A stretch of DNA of 64,000 nt from Sphingomonas sp. (lineage in GTDB: Bacteria > Pseudomonadota > Alphaproteobacteria > Sphingomonadales > Sphingomonadaceae), in assembly GCA_021732445.1 (NCBI GenBank), contig JAKFUZ010000009.1:1-64000 (forward strand). Reading direction: 5' to 3'. A program made the translations under genes and the position numbers. The notes under the pieces were generated by a model. The model was not told where the DNA came from and did not search any database. It worked only from the letters and a program-made list of their open reading frames with translations. Shown here piece after piece: positions 24,934 to 35,230 of this stretch (its first letter is position 1; each line of letters starts with the position of its first letter).

Positions 24934-26148
24934 CTATGTCTTGGCGAAGCGGGCAAGCCCTCGGTCAAGGTCAGCGATCAAGTCGTCCGGGTCTTCAAGG
25001 CCAATGCTGAGCCGCACCATTGGTCCGGCATCGTCGCGGCGGTTGACGCTGCGATGTTTTTGCGGGTCGACCGGCAGCGCCAGGCTTTCAAAGCCGCCCC
25101 AGCTATAGCCAATGCCGAACAGCGCCAGCCCGTCGATCATCGCGGCGCGGGCGGCATCGCTCCCGCCCGCCAGGACAAAGCTGAACAACCCCGACGCACC
25201 CTTGAAATCGCGCAGGAAAAACTCGTGGCCGGGGCAGGAGGGGAGCGCGGGGTGGAGCACGCGCGCCACCTCTGGCCGCGCGCTCAGCCATTTTGCGATC
25301 TTGAGCGCGCTTGCACCTTGATGCGCGAGCCGGACGCCCATCGTCCGCAAGCCGCGCGCGCCGAGCCACGCGTCGTCAGGGCTGGCGATCTGGCCCAGCT
25401 GGAAACTGGTGTCGCGCAGTGCAGCGAACCTGCCCGGCGCCGCCGTTACCGAGCCGAGCATCGCATCGGAATGGCCAACCACATATTTGGTGCAGGCCAT
25501 GATGCTGAGATCAATGCCCTTTTCAATCGCGGGAAACAGCAGCGGCGTCGCCCAGGTGTTGTCGAGCAGCGTCACCACGCCGCGCGCCTTGGCCGCCGCG
25601 ACGATGGCGGGCACGTCCTGCACCTCAAAGCTCAGGCTGCCGGGGCTTTCGAGCAGAATGGCGCGGGTGCGCTCGCCGATCAGGTCGGCGATTCTGCCGC
25701 CGACCATGGGGTCATAAAAGCGCGTGAAAATGCCCATCCGCGCGAGCAGCCCCGTCGCCATCGCCCGGCTTGGGTCATAGGCGCTGTCGACCATCAGCAG
25801 CTCGTCGCCCGGCGTCAGCACGCTGAGCAGCGCGGCTGCTATCGCCGCGACGCCTGAGCAATAGAGGAAGCTGCCCTCCGCGCCCGGCTCCAATTCGGTC
25901 AGCGCGTCGGCGAGCGACCACTGCGTCGGCGTGCCGCGCCGCCCGTAGAACAGCCGGTGGTGGGTGTCGTGGCCTGCGGCGCGCAGCTCGGCCACGCTGC
26001 CATAGAGGATGGTGGACGCGCGCCACACCGGCGGGTTGACGATGCCGCCGGTCCATTCCCTGCGCCGGCCCGCGGTGACGAGCCGCGTCGCGTCGCTGCG
26101 CTCACCGCCAGCGTCCTCGGCCGTGCCCCCGCCCCCGGCCTGGCTCAC
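24934..26148 (-). CDS. metC: Cystathionine beta-lyase-like PLP enzyme (trans-sulfuration family)
   Basis: 404 aa from a GTG start at 26148, whose GTGA overlaps the upstream sulfurtransferase stop. A longer frame to 26190 would run further into that gene. Cys/Met-metabolism PLP fold: YGRRGTPTQ early, LLESPGSLSFEVQD, DNTWATPLLFPA, and the PLP lysine in ACTKYVVGHSD (about residue 220). It most likely cleaves cystathionine to homocysteine. Family members also act on other cysteine conjugates, so the exact substrate is inferred. Pairing with a mercaptopyruvate sulfurtransferase suggests a sulfur-amino-acid operon. Confidence 0.85.
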   Translation of the reverse strand: MSQAGGGGTAEDAGGERSDATRLVTAGRRREWTGGIVNPPVWRASTILYGSVAELRAAGHDTHHRLFYGRRGTPTQWSLADALTELEPGAEGSFLYCSGVAAIAAALLSVLTPGDELLMVDSAYDPSRAMATGLLARMGIFTRFYDPMVGGRIADLIGERTRAILLESPGSLSFEVQDVPAIVAAAKARGVVTLLDNTWATPLLFPAIEKGIDLSIMACTKYVVGHSDAMLGSVTAAPGRFAALRDTSFQLGQIASPDDAWLGARGLRTMGVRLAHQGASALKIAKWLSARPEVARVLHPALPSCPGHEFFLRDFKGASGLFSFVLAGGSDAARAAMIDGLALFGIGYSWGGFESLALPVDPQKHRSVNRRDDAGPMVRLSIGLEDPDDLIADLDRGLARFAKT

Positions 26149-26984
26149 GCCGGGCCCATGGCCTTTGGCGTGGCCCGGTCGGCGCCCCATTCTGCCCAGG
26201 CGCCGTCATATACCGGGGCCCGCACGCCCAGCAGATGCGCCGCAAAGCTCAGCGCGCCCGCCGTCAGCCCGGACCCGCAGGTGGTGACCAGCGGCCTCGC
26301 CAGATCAACCCCTGCACCGTCAAACGCGGCCTTAAGCGCGTCACCGGTCTTCCAGGTGCCATCGGCGTTGAACAGATCGGCATAATACAGGTTTTTCGAG
26401 CCCGGTATGTGCCCGGCATGGGTCGCGGGCCGCGGATCGGGTTCCTCTCCGGTGAAGCGCGCGGGCGAACGCGCGTCCAGCACCTGCTCGGCGCCGCTCT
26501 CCACATTTGCCTTCATCTGCTCCAGCGTGCGGACGCCGCTTGTGTCGGCCCAGACGGTGAAATGCCGGTGGCGCAGCGTCTCTTTGCCGGTCGCCAGCGC
26601 GCGCCCCTCAGCCTTCCACTTGGCGATGCCGCCATCGAGAATGGCCACGTCATGCGCGCCAAAAGTGTGGAGCATCCACCAGGCGCGGGCCGAGGTCTTG
26701 AGCGGCGAATCGTCGTAGAGCACGATGCGGCTGCCATCGCCAAGGCCAAGTGACTGCATGCGGCTGGCGAATTTTTCAGGCGAGGGCAGCATTGCCGGCA
26801 ACGGGCTTGCGGAGTCGGCAAGCTCCGCCAGATCCATGAACACCGCGCCGGGAATATGGCCTGCGTCATATTCGGCGGCTGCGTCGCGGCCATGTTCTGC
26901 CATAAACAGGGTGGCATCGACCACGCGCAGGTCGTTTGCGCCAAGTTCGTTCGCGAGCCATTCGGTCGTTACCAACGCGTCCAT
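26145..26984 (-). CDS. sseA: 3-mercaptopyruvate/thiosulfate sulfurtransferase (double rhodanese)
   Basis: 279 aa from the ATG at 26984, which has GGGAG 6 nt upstream (an in-frame GTG one codon earlier is less likely). Two rhodanese domains: the inactive N-terminal one contains DAGHIPGAVFMD and the catalytic C-terminal one contains VLDARSPARF and HIPGSKN. The active-site loop is CGSGLT at about Cys236, the mercaptopyruvate-type signature. It transfers sulfane sulfur from mercaptopyruvate. First gene of the pair with the lyase. Confidence 0.9.
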   Translation of the reverse strand: MDALVTTEWLANELGANDLRVVDATLFMAEHGRDAAAEYDAGHIPGAVFMDLAELADSASPLPAMLPSPEKFASRMQSLGLGDGSRIVLYDDSPLKTSARAWWMLHTFGAHDVAILDGGIAKWKAEGRALATGKETLRHRHFTVWADTSGVRTLEQMKANVESGAEQVLDARSPARFTGEEPDPRPATHAGHIPGSKNLYYADLFNADGTWKTGDALKAAFDGAGVDLARPLVTTCGSGLTAGALSFAAHLLGVRAPVYDGAWAEWGADRATPKAMGPA

Positions 26985-27087
26985 CACTATCTCCCAAGCC
27001 GATTGTGCAAAACCCTAGCGGGCCGTGATCGCCGCGTCGAGATGATCGCGCGTTTCCTTTCGCGTCGTCGCCCCTTAATAGAGCGCA

Positions 27088-27534
27088 ATGACACCAAAAC
27101 ATCTTGGCCAGCCAAGCGCGCTGCCGACCAGCCCAGACGCCGCCGTGCTCGATTATGTGCCCAACCCGCGCACCGCCACGCCCTATCTGGTACGGCTGAC
27201 CGCGCCGGAATTCACCTCGCTGTGCCCGGTGACGGGCCAGCCCGATTTTGCGCATCTGGTGATTGATTATGTGCCGGGCCGGACGATTGTCGAATCGAAA
27301 TCGCTGAAACTGTTCCTCGGCGCGTTTCGCAACCATGCCGGGTTCCATGAGGACTGCACGGTTGGCATTGCCGAGCGCCTGATGGCTGAAATGCAGCCGA
27401 TATGGCTCAGAATCGGCGGTTATTGGTATCCGCGCGGGGGCATTCCCATCGACATTTTCTGGCAGTCGGGGTTGCCCCCTGAAACAGTATGGGTGCCAGC
27501 GCAGGACGTGCCGGGCTATCGCGGGCGCGGTTAG
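27088..27534 (+). CDS. queF: NADPH-dependent preQ0 reductase
   Basis: 148 aa, the short (type I) QueF. It reduces the nitrile of 7-cyano-7-deazaguanine to preQ1 for queuosine tRNA modification. The nucleophilic Cys is in [13 protein letters not shown], the QueF motif is [21 protein letters not shown], and [12 protein letters not shown] lies near the end. It is divergent from sseA and convergent with the OPT transporter, the two stop codons sharing the bases TTAG (27531-27534). No preQ1 riboswitch was recognised upstream. Confidence 0.95.
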   Translation: MTPKHLGQPSALPTSPDAAVLDYVPNPRTATPYLVRLTAPEFTSLCPVTGQPDFAHLVIDYVPGRTIVESKSLKLFLGAFRNHAGFHEDCTVGIAERLMAEMQPIWLRIGGYWYPRGGIPIDIFWQSGLPPETVWVPAQDVPGYRGRG

Positions 27535-29483
27535 CGCCTGGCCGTCGCCATCGTGCGGCGGTACAGCAGGGCAATGAGCGCGAAGAACAGCACCGTGCCG
27601 CCAATGAGCGCGGGCGTTGCAAAACCATCGCCCACCACCGCGAGCGGCGAATCACTGCCCGACACCGCGACGATGCCGGCAAAGCCCACACCCCACAGGC
27701 TTTCACCCACGATCAGCCCGGTCGCCGTCAGCACGCCAAAGCGGTGGGCGGATTGGGGGTCGCGGGTGCCGGCTGCCCAGCGGTCATAAAATCTTCCGGC
27801 GATCGCGCCGAGCACGGTTGGCAAAATGACGCTCATCGGCAGATAAATGCCAATCCCCACCGCAAGCGTGGGCAACCGCAGGCGCTTTGCCCGCGCCATA
27901 GCCGCGTCGAGCAGGATCAGCACGGCCCCGGCGGCGATGCCCCATTCGATCATCGCCCAGTTGAGGTCGCCGCCGAGCACGCCCTTGGCAAGCGCCGAGA
28001 TGAGCCCGGCTTGTGGCGCCGCCAGCGCGTTTGCACCGGCACCGGGCGCGCCGGCAAAGCCAAAGGTGGTATTGAGCAAATCAAGCACCGGCGGCACGGT
28101 CAGCGAGCCGAAAACAACGCCGATCACCAGCGCGACCTGCTGCTTCCACGGCGTTGCACCGACGAGCTGGCCGGTCTTCAGATCCTGCAGATTGTCGTTC
28201 GAAATCGTCGCAACGCCAAACACGATCCCCGTCACGATCAGCGCATAGGCGACGAGCGCCTGCGTTGTCGCGGGCGGCGTGGCGCGGCCGAACAGCGCGA
28301 CCAGCATCAGCGACGCGGCAATGACCGACAAAATGCCAATGCCCGACACCGGGCTGTTCGAGGCGCCGATCAACCCGGCCATATAGCCGCACACTGCCGC
28401 AATCATCAGCCCGATCACGATGATGAAAATCAGCGCCCCGCCGATCAGCGGCAGCGCCGCAGGTGCCAGCGGCCCGCCGGCAATGACACTCCACAACAGC
28501 CAGGCAATCGGCGCAAGCATTACCACCGACACCCCCGCCACCGCCAGAATCGGCAGGTCGCGCTCCTGCAGGCCGAGCACCTCGCCCGCACCGCGTGCCC
28601 GGCTCGCCGCAAGGGCAGAGGTGATGCCGCCCAGCACTGGCCGCGCAATCGTCACCAGCGTCCAAACCGCCGCTACCCCGATAACGCCTGCGCCAAAAAA
28701 CCGCACATCGGCTCGAAACACGGCATTTGCCCAGGTTTCAGCGCCGCCTGGCATGGGTTTGGCCGCGGTGAGCAATGGCAGCAATATCCACCAGCCCAGG
28801 ATCATGCCGAGGCCCATGGCCGCGCCAACCGAAATGCCGACCAGATGCCCCACGCCGAACAGCGCGAATGACAGCCCGCCCGAAATACCGGTGGCACCGG
28901 CGCCGGCCCTGAACCACACGGATGCCTCAGCGACCGCGAGCTTCATCTGGGTGAGAAGTGCAAACCCGGCCGAGGCCAGCGCATTCCACACCAGTATCGA
29001 CAGCCCCCGCGCGCTTTCGGCCGCACCGTCGCGTGACCCGGCGCCAAGCCGCAGCACTTCGGCCGCCGCGCGCCCTTCCGGGTAGGGGAGGTCGGTATCA
29101 ATCACCAGCGCGCGCCTGAGCGGCACCGAGAACATGACGCCCAATATGCCCCCGGTCGCGGTAATGCCGGCGGTCGTCCAATAGGGAAAACCCTGCCACC
29201 AGCCGATCATCACCAGCCCCGGCAGCACGAAGATGATCGCCGCCAGTGTGCCCGCGGCCGACGCAATCGTCTGCACGATATTGTTTTCCAGGATTGTCGC
29301 GTCCTTGACCAGTCGCAGCACCGCCATCGAGATGACAGCGGCCGGAATCGACGTGGCAAAAGTCAGCCCGATCTTGAGGCCAAGATAGACATTGGCGGCG
29401 GTGAACAACAACGTGATGACGCCACCCAGCGCGATGCCCCGCAGCGTGAGTTCGGTCATCGGGCGCGTGGGAATGTCAGCCAT
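27531..29483 (-). CDS. OPT-family oligopeptide/metal-chelate transporter
   Basis: 650 aa from the ATG at 29483 (an upstream in-frame start at 29516 is less likely). About 14-16 hydrophobic segments span the whole length. OPT signatures include [35 protein letters not shown] and [12 protein letters not shown]. Bacterial members import oligopeptides or similar compounds using proton motive force. The substrate cannot be predicted. Not in an obvious operon. Confidence 0.9.
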   Translation of the reverse strand: MADIPTRPMTELTLRGIALGGVITLLFTAANVYLGLKIGLTFATSIPAAVISMAVLRLVKDATILENNIVQTIASAAGTLAAIIFVLPGLVMIGWWQGFPYWTTAGITATGGILGVMFSVPLRRALVIDTDLPYPEGRAAAEVLRLGAGSRDGAAESARGLSILVWNALASAGFALLTQMKLAVAEASVWFRAGAGATGISGGLSFALFGVGHLVGISVGAAMGLGMILGWWILLPLLTAAKPMPGGAETWANAVFRADVRFFGAGVIGVAAVWTLVTIARPVLGGITSALAASRARGAGEVLGLQERDLPILAVAGVSVVMLAPIAWLLWSVIAGGPLAPAALPLIGGALIFIIVIGLMIAAVCGYMAGLIGASNSPVSGIGILSVIAASLMLVALFGRATPPATTQALVAYALIVTGIVFGVATISNDNLQDLKTGQLVGATPWKQQVALVIGVVFGSLTVPPVLDLLNTTFGFAGAPGAGANALAAPQAGLISALAKGVLGGDLNWAMIEWGIAAGAVLILLDAAMARAKRLRLPTLAVGIGIYLPMSVILPTVLGAIAGRFYDRWAAGTRDPQSAHRFGVLTATGLIVGESLWGVGFAGIVAVSGSDSPLAVVGDGFATPALIGGTVLFFALIALLYRRTMATARR

Positions 29484-29776
29484 GCACACAAGATGGCACA
29501 GGCCGGGTGGCTGCAACCAGCGCTTTCTGTGCGGTTGGCCCCAACAGGCTTATGGCATCAGCACCAGTTGCACGTGAAAACCTATATGCCGGATGTCGAG
29601 TGGCGTGCTGCATGCCCTATGTCTCCATAACTGGCCTGAAGCTCAAAGGGCCGCTTCAGGCGCCGCGCTTCTGGCGGCACGCAATCCGCTCGATGTAGCA
29701 GCAGCAGCGGGCGCGACATTCGCTGCCGCTGATGGCCGGTCAGGCGCGCAGCGCTCGCGTAGAAAGGCGCCGCCGG

Positions 29777-31435
29777 CTAGCGGCCTTTGAACAGCCCGCC
29801 GAGCACCCCGCGCACGATGCCGCCGACAATACCTCCGGCCGCCGATGATCCGCGCCGCGATCCTGCGCCGAACACCTGTTTGGCGACTTCATTGGCGACT
29901 GTGCGGGTGATGGTGGTGGTGGCCGTTCGGGTGGCCGATGTGGCAATCTTGTTCCACGGGTTGTTGGCGGCGGCCCGGGCCGCGTCTCTGGCCTGCGCGG
30001 CGGCGGCGCGCTCGGCGGCGATGCGCGCGCGCTCGGCATCCTTGGCGGCGCGTGCATCCTCCTTGGCCTGAAGGGCGGCCTGCTTGGCTGCATCATCCTG
30101 CGCCTGTTGTTCGGCGGCGGCCGCTGAGGCTTCGTCAGCCTTGGCCGCCAGCAGTTCTTCGGCCGACGCGCGATCGACGAGCGCGTCATATTTCGTGCCG
30201 ATCGCATCCGTCTGGATCATCACTGCGCGTTCTTGCGGCGTTACCGGGGCGACCCGGGTAGATGGCGGCTTGATGAGCGAGCGCTCCACCGGCGAGGGCG
30301 CGCCATCGGGCTGGAGCAGCGACACCAGCGCCTCACCCACCTTAAGTTCAGTAATGAGCGTTTCGACATCGACGCCAGGGTTGGCGCGGAAGGTGGTGGC
30401 GGCCGACCGCACCGCTGCCTGGTCGCGCGGGGTAAAGGCGCGCAGGGCGTGCTGCACGCGGTTGCCAAGCTGCCCGGCCACGGTATCGGGAATGTCGATC
30501 GGGTTCTGCGTGATGAAATAGACGCCGACGCCTTTGGAGCGGATGAGGCGCACGACCTGCTCAATCTTTTCCAGCAATGCTTTGGGCGCATCGTTGAACA
30601 GCAAATGCGCCTCGTCGAAGAAGAAGCATAATTTGGGCTTGTCGGGGTCTCCGACTTCGGGGAGCGATTCGAACAGCTCGCTCATCAGCCACAGCAAAAA
30701 GGTGGAATAGAGCTTCGGGCTGGCCATCAGCTTGTCGGCGGCAAGGATGTTCACGACGCCGCGGCCCTTGTCATCAACGCCGAGAAAATCTGCGGTGGCA
30801 AGCGCTGGCTCGCCAAAAAAATGGTCGCCGCCCTGGCTGCGCAGTTGCAGCAGCGAGCGCTGGATGGTGCCGACCGACTGTTTCGACACATTGCCATAGG
30901 TTGTCGTCAGCTCGTCCGCGCGCTCGGCGCAATGCGCCAGCATCGCCTGCAGATCGTCAAGGTCGAGCAGCAGCAACCCTTCCTTGTCAGCGACGTGGAA
31001 GGCAATGGTCAGCACGCCTTCCTGCACCTCGTTCAAGTCCATCAGCCGGGCAAGCAGCAGCGGGCCCATTTCGGAAATGGTGGTGCGGATGGGGTGGCCC
31101 TGTTCGCCGAACAAGTCCCAGAACTGCACGGGCGTGTCGCCATATGCCCAGCCTTCATAGCCGATCTCTTTGGCGCGGGCCGCAAAGATGTCGTGCGTTT
31201 TGGTGTTGGCGCTGCCGGCCATCGCGAGACCTGACAGGTCGCCTTTCACGTCGGCGACGAAGCACGGCACGCCGGCGTTGGAAAAGCCTTCGATGATGCC
31301 CTGCACCGTCACCGTCTTGCCGGTGCCGGTGGCGCCTGCGATAAGCCCGTGGCGGTTGGCGCGCCTCAACTCCAGCATCTGCGGCTTGGCGCCGCCGGGC
31401 CCTGCGCCGATGAAGATGCTGGTTGCGTCGGCCAT
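29777..31435 (-). CDS. HerA-like ATPase (DUF853 family)
   Basis: 552 aa from the ATG at 31435, preceded by AAGGAA. P-loop ATPase: Walker A AGATGTGKT at about residues 33-41, Walker B LCFFFDEAHLLF, plus a sensor region ITQNPIDIPDTVAGQLGNR. The core is followed by an Ala/Glu/Arg-rich coiled-coil segment (about 440-490) and a Gly-rich C-terminus. DUF853 proteins are annotated as helicase HerA-like, but no partner NurA nuclease is adjacent. The biochemical role is unproven. Confidence 0.88.
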   Translation of the reverse strand: MADATSIFIGAGPGGAKPQMLELRRANRHGLIAGATGTGKTVTVQGIIEGFSNAGVPCFVADVKGDLSGLAMAGSANTKTHDIFAARAKEIGYEGWAYGDTPVQFWDLFGEQGHPIRTTISEMGPLLLARLMDLNEVQEGVLTIAFHVADKEGLLLLDLDDLQAMLAHCAERADELTTTYGNVSKQSVGTIQRSLLQLRSQGGDHFFGEPALATADFLGVDDKGRGVVNILAADKLMASPKLYSTFLLWLMSELFESLPEVGDPDKPKLCFFFDEAHLLFNDAPKALLEKIEQVVRLIRSKGVGVYFITQNPIDIPDTVAGQLGNRVQHALRAFTPRDQAAVRSAATTFRANPGVDVETLITELKVGEALVSLLQPDGAPSPVERSLIKPPSTRVAPVTPQERAVMIQTDAIGTKYDALVDRASAEELLAAKADEASAAAAEQQAQDDAAKQAALQAKEDARAAKDAERARIAAERAAAAQARDAARAAANNPWNKIATSATRTATTTITRTVANEVAKQVFGAGSRRGSSAAGGIVGGIVRGVLGGLFKGR

Positions 31436-31568
31436 GGAAGTTTCCTTGTGAAGTTCGCCTTGTGGTGCGCGCCGGGTATTGCGCGTTTGGGCGAGCAAAT
31501 AAAGCCGTGAAAATGCCGCCGGAAGCTATTCCCCCCGGCGGCGATATCCGGCGCTTCTGGCGCGCGTG

Positions 31569-33113
31569 CTACTTGCTGAGCTTCAGACCAAAGGCGCGCC
31601 CCGGCTGTCCACCCCGCTGAACAAAGACCAGCGCCGTGTCGCGGCCGCTTGCCTTCACATCGGCCAGGGCACGGGTCATGTCAGCAGCGGTGGCAACGGG
31701 CACGCCCCGCACCGACACGATCAGGTCGCCCTGCTTCAGGCCCTTTTGCGCGGCATCGCTCGATGGGTCGACCGTCACCACGACCACGCCGTGCGCGCCT
31801 GCGGGCAACTGAAACCGCCGCGCAATCCCCGGGGTGAGCGGGGTTACCGTCACGCCAAGCGCGTTCGCCGGCCCGACCTGGGCGCTGCCGCTGCCTTCAT
31901 CGGGCATGGCCGCGTCATCATCTTCCTGCCCAAGCGAGGCGGCAAGGGATTCTTCTGACGGGCGCGTGCCGGCAATCGCGTTCAGCGTCAGCGGCTTGCC
32001 GTCGCGCAGAATGTCAAGCCGCACGCGGGCGCCGGGTGCCGAATTGGCGACCAGAAAGCTGAGCGTCTGGTCAGGCGTCACCTCCTCGCCGTTCACCCTC
32101 ACCACCACGTCACCGGCCTTTACGCCGGCTTTTTCAGCCGCCTGGCCGGGCGCGACACCATTGACCAGCTCACCGACATTTTTGGGCAGGCCAAGCGCGC
32201 TGGCAATGTCTTCAGTGATTGGTTGAATCGTCACGCCCAGATAGCCGCGCTTTACCGCCTGACCCTTCATGAGCTGGTCGATGATGGGCTTTGCCTGTTC
32301 AGCAGGGATGGCAAAGCCGATGCCGATATTGCCGCCGGTCGGTGACAGGATCTGCGAGTTGATGCCAATGACATTGCCGGCAAGATCAAACATCGGGCCG
32401 CCGGAATTGCCCTGGTTGATCGACGCATCCGTCTGGATGAAGCGGTCGAACGCGCCGTTCAGCCCGGTTGCCCGGTGGAGTGCCGAGATGATGCCGGCCG
32501 TCACGGTTGAGCCAAGGCCGAACGGGTTGCCGATGGCGATTACCCAGTCGCCGACGCGGGCCCGCGTCGAATCGCCAAAGCGCACGAACGGCAGGTTCGT
32601 TGCGTCGATTTTCAGCAGCGCAAGGTCAGATGCCGGGTCCTTGCCGACGAGCTTTGCGACATATTCCTTGCGGTCGGGCAAAATCACGGTGATCGAATCG
32701 ACCGTTGCGCCGCGCGCGCCGGCCGCCACGACATGGTTGTTCGTCACCACAAAACCATCGGGCGAAATCAGAAAGCCCGAGCCGAGCGACTGGCCCTGCC
32801 GTGTCGTCGGGCCGCCATTGCCATTGCCCTGGTCCTGCCCGCCACCGAACAGATCGCCAAAAGGCGTGCCGGCAAACGGATTTGCCTGGGGCTGGACCTT
32901 GATGGTCTGTTTCGTTGAGATGTTGACAACGGCAGGCTGCAATTTGGCTACCAGATCGGCAAAGCTGAGCGGCGCGCCGGCGCGCGGCGCAAGTGATGCC
33001 ATCGCCGCAGGTTCATTTTGCGCGGTTTGCGCGCCCGCCGGCGGTTGCAGCGTGACGGCCGCAGCCGCGCCGCCGAGGAGGAGAGCTCCGGTAATCGCAT
33101 AGGCGTAGCGCAC
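31569..33113 (-). CDS. Do-like periplasmic serine protease (DegP/HtrA family)
   Basis: 514 aa from a GTG start at 33113. Signal peptide to about residue 29 (AGAQT). Trypsin-like domain with a catalytic triad near His125 (TNNHVV), Asp161 (SDLALL) and Ser235 (GNSGGP), then two PDZ domains (about 280-380 and 410-505). It degrades or refolds misfolded envelope proteins. It follows hflK-hflC on the same strand, an arrangement common in alphaproteobacteria, with an 83-base gap. Confidence 0.94.
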   Translation of the reverse strand: MRYAYAITGALLLGGAAAAVTLQPPAGAQTAQNEPAAMASLAPRAGAPLSFADLVAKLQPAVVNISTKQTIKVQPQANPFAGTPFGDLFGGGQDQGNGNGGPTTRQGQSLGSGFLISPDGFVVTNNHVVAAGARGATVDSITVILPDRKEYVAKLVGKDPASDLALLKIDATNLPFVRFGDSTRARVGDWVIAIGNPFGLGSTVTAGIISALHRATGLNGAFDRFIQTDASINQGNSGGPMFDLAGNVIGINSQILSPTGGNIGIGFAIPAEQAKPIIDQLMKGQAVKRGYLGVTIQPITEDIASALGLPKNVGELVNGVAPGQAAEKAGVKAGDVVVRVNGEEVTPDQTLSFLVANSAPGARVRLDILRDGKPLTLNAIAGTRPSEESLAASLGQEDDDAAMPDEGSGSAQVGPANALGVTVTPLTPGIARRFQLPAGAHGVVVVTVDPSSDAAQKGLKQGDLIVSVRGVPVATAADMTRALADVKASGRDTALVFVQRGGQPGRAFGLKLSK

Positions 33114-33196
33114 GTGTTTCTATCCCTCTCTTGAAGCTCGTTGACTTGCCTGTTTTGCCAACCCAGCCTTAACGGCAATTGAATATGAACGGATCG

Positions 33197-34060
33197 TCAG
33201 CGGCCGCGGCCCATAAATTGCTTCAGATATTCGTTGTTCGGTGAAAGGATGATGGAGGTTTCACCTTCGGGTGTCGAGCCATCCGCGCCAAAGGTCTGGC
33301 GATAGGACTGCATTGCCCGGTAAAAGTCATAGAAATTGGGGTCGCGGTTGAAACTTTCGGCATAAATATGCGAGGCGTCGGCCTCGGCGCCGGCGCGGAT
33401 GATCTGCGCTTGTTTCTGGCCCTGCGCGCGGATAGTCGCTGCCTGTTGCTGGCGCGCGGTGCGCATGCGGTTGAGCGAGCTTTCCAGCGGGCTGCCGCTC
33501 GGCAGGTCGGCATGCTTGATCCGCACATCGACGATCTGCACGCCATATTGCGAGGCAAGCGTTTGCAGCCCGGCGCGGATATTTGCCATCACCTGCCCGC
33601 GCTCGGGGCTGAGCAGCGCGGCAAATTGTCGCTTGCCAAGCTCGTTGCGCAGCGCTGAACCAAGCAGCGGGCGGAGCTGCTCGATCACATTTTCCTCGGT
33701 GCGCGCGGTGTTGACCATTTTGAGCGCATCAACCACCCGGAAACGGGCAAAGGCGTCCACTTCCAGCCGAAGCTGATCGGTTGAGAGCACTTGCTGGTTA
33801 TCAAGATCGACATCGAGCACCCGCTTGTCGACCCACACCACTTTGTCGAAGAACGGCAGCTTGGCGATGAGCCCGGCGCCGGTCTGCCCAAAAGGCTGGT
33901 TCTCGCGATAGGGGTTGACGGTCGCCACGGGTCGCTCGAACCGCAGGATAACGCCTTGCTGCGTCTCCGGCACGACGACAAAAGTGCTCGCCATCACGAT
34001 GAGCGCAAGCAGCGCGAGGATGCCAAGCGCCACCGGGTTGCGCAGCAGTGCCGCGTTCAT
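33197..34060 (-). CDS. hflC: FtsH modulator HflC (SPFH domain)
   Basis: 287 aa. The N-terminal membrane anchor (about 10-30) is followed by a band-7/SPFH domain facing the periplasm and a coiled-coil region rich in Gln/Arg/Ala. HflC forms the HflKC cage that surrounds FtsH and limits its degradation of membrane proteins. The ATG overlaps the hflK stop (34057-34060), so the two are made together. Confidence 0.95.
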   Translation of the reverse strand: MNAALLRNPVALGILALLALIVMASTFVVVPETQQGVILRFERPVATVNPYRENQPFGQTGAGLIAKLPFFDKVVWVDKRVLDVDLDNQQVLSTDQLRLEVDAFARFRVVDALKMVNTARTEENVIEQLRPLLGSALRNELGKRQFAALLSPERGQVMANIRAGLQTLASQYGVQIVDVRIKHADLPSGSPLESSLNRMRTARQQQAATIRAQGQKQAQIIRAGAEADASHIYAESFNRDPNFYDFYRAMQSYRQTFGADGSTPEGETSIILSPNNEYLKQFMGRGR

Positions 34061-35160
34061 TGTCCAGCTCCTTGCTGGGGGGCAATGGCGTCAGGCGCGA
34101 CGACCTTGCCGCGCTGACCGGGCAGGGGGAGATAAGGCACCACGCCGGGCGCTTCCACGATTGTTTTGTTGGTGCGCGACAGCACGGCTTCCATCGTTTC
34201 ATAATACATGCGGCGCCGTGTCACTTCCGGGGCGAGCTTGTACTGGTCATAGACTTTGTCGAACTGGGCGGCCTCGCCTTGCGCGCGGGCGATCACTTGC
34301 TGGGCATAAGTATTTGCCTGGTTCAGGTTGGACTGGCGCTCCTGCTCGGCCGCGCTCACTTTTTTGAAATCGTCGATCACGCTGGCCGGTGGATCGGCCT
34401 GTTTGATGGCAATGCCCTGCACCCGCACCCCGGCATGGTAGCGGTCGAGCACCGATTGCATCAGGTCCTGCACGCGCTGCTCAATGGCATTGCGGCCCGC
34501 GCCGATGGCATCATCGAGCTTCACCGTCGCGATTACCGCGCGCATGGCGCTTTCGGCGGTGGCGCGCACGGTTTCCTGCGGGTTTTTGATCTGATAAATG
34601 TAGTTTTGCGGATCCTTGATGTCCCACCGCACCGAATAGGCAAGGTCAATGATGTTCTGGTCCCCCGTCAGCATCAGGTTTTCGCCCGCTTCCTGCGGAA
34701 AATCTTCAGTGCGGATGGCCTGCACGTCAACCCGCGTAACGGTTGCGATGGGCGCCGGCAGAGTGAACTGAATGCCCGGATCAAGTGTGCCGGCATAGCG
34801 CCCGAAATAGGCAACCACGCCGCGCTGCTGCGGGGCGATCGGGTGGATGCTGGTAAAGGCGACCCACAGCCCGGCGATGAGTGCTGCACCGATCAGCCAG
34901 ATCGAGCGCCCGCCCAGGCCGCGCGGCAGGCCGCCAAATCCGCCGCCGCCGCCATCGCCATCGCCGCCGCCGCCTGCGCTGCGTGCCCGGCGCAGAAATT
35001 CGTCAAGCGCGGTTGGCTTGGGGTTTTTGCTGCCCGCAGGCGGCGCGGCCCACGGGTTGCGCGGGCCCTTGTCATCGTCGCCGCCATTGTCCCACGGGCT
35101 TTTGGGCTTGTCGTTGCGGTGAATGGAGAGGCGCGGCAACCAGCCGGAGAAGATCGTCAT
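34057..35160 (-). CDS. hflK: FtsH modulator HflK (SPFH domain)
   Basis: 367 aa from the ATG at 35160, with AGGGGG directly upstream. The longer open frame to 35520 is antisense to mrp and is rejected. A Gly/Pro/Asp-rich cytoplasmic N-terminus (1-80) precedes a transmembrane segment (about 88-108) and an SPFH domain with FPQEAGENLMLTGDQNI and the DLAYSVRWDI strand. Partner of HflC. Its start lies 70 bases from the divergent mrp start, so the promoters overlap. Confidence 0.94.
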   Translation of the reverse strand: MTIFSGWLPRLSIHRNDKPKSPWDNGGDDDKGPRNPWAAPPAGSKNPKPTALDEFLRRARSAGGGGDGDGGGGGFGGLPRGLGGRSIWLIGAALIAGLWVAFTSIHPIAPQQRGVVAYFGRYAGTLDPGIQFTLPAPIATVTRVDVQAIRTEDFPQEAGENLMLTGDQNIIDLAYSVRWDIKDPQNYIYQIKNPQETVRATAESAMRAVIATVKLDDAIGAGRNAIEQRVQDLMQSVLDRYHAGVRVQGIAIKQADPPASVIDDFKKVSAAEQERQSNLNQANTYAQQVIARAQGEAAQFDKVYDQYKLAPEVTRRRMYYETMEAVLSRTNKTIVEAPGVVPYLPLPGQRGKVVAPDAIAPQQGAGQ

Positions 35161-35230
35161 ACCCCCTTTATAAGGTGCGATTGGCGGAAAAACAGTGGCA
35201 ACCGGCGCCAGGAACCGTATCTGCACGCGC

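Noticed and set aside
27000..27087. preQ1 riboswitch in front of queF
   Set aside because: The 88-base leader lacks the characteristic C-rich stem and A-rich tail.
29484..29776. Possible small gene or RNA upstream of the OPT gene
   Set aside because: Short frames here have no start context or recognisable features and no tRNA-like folding was evident.
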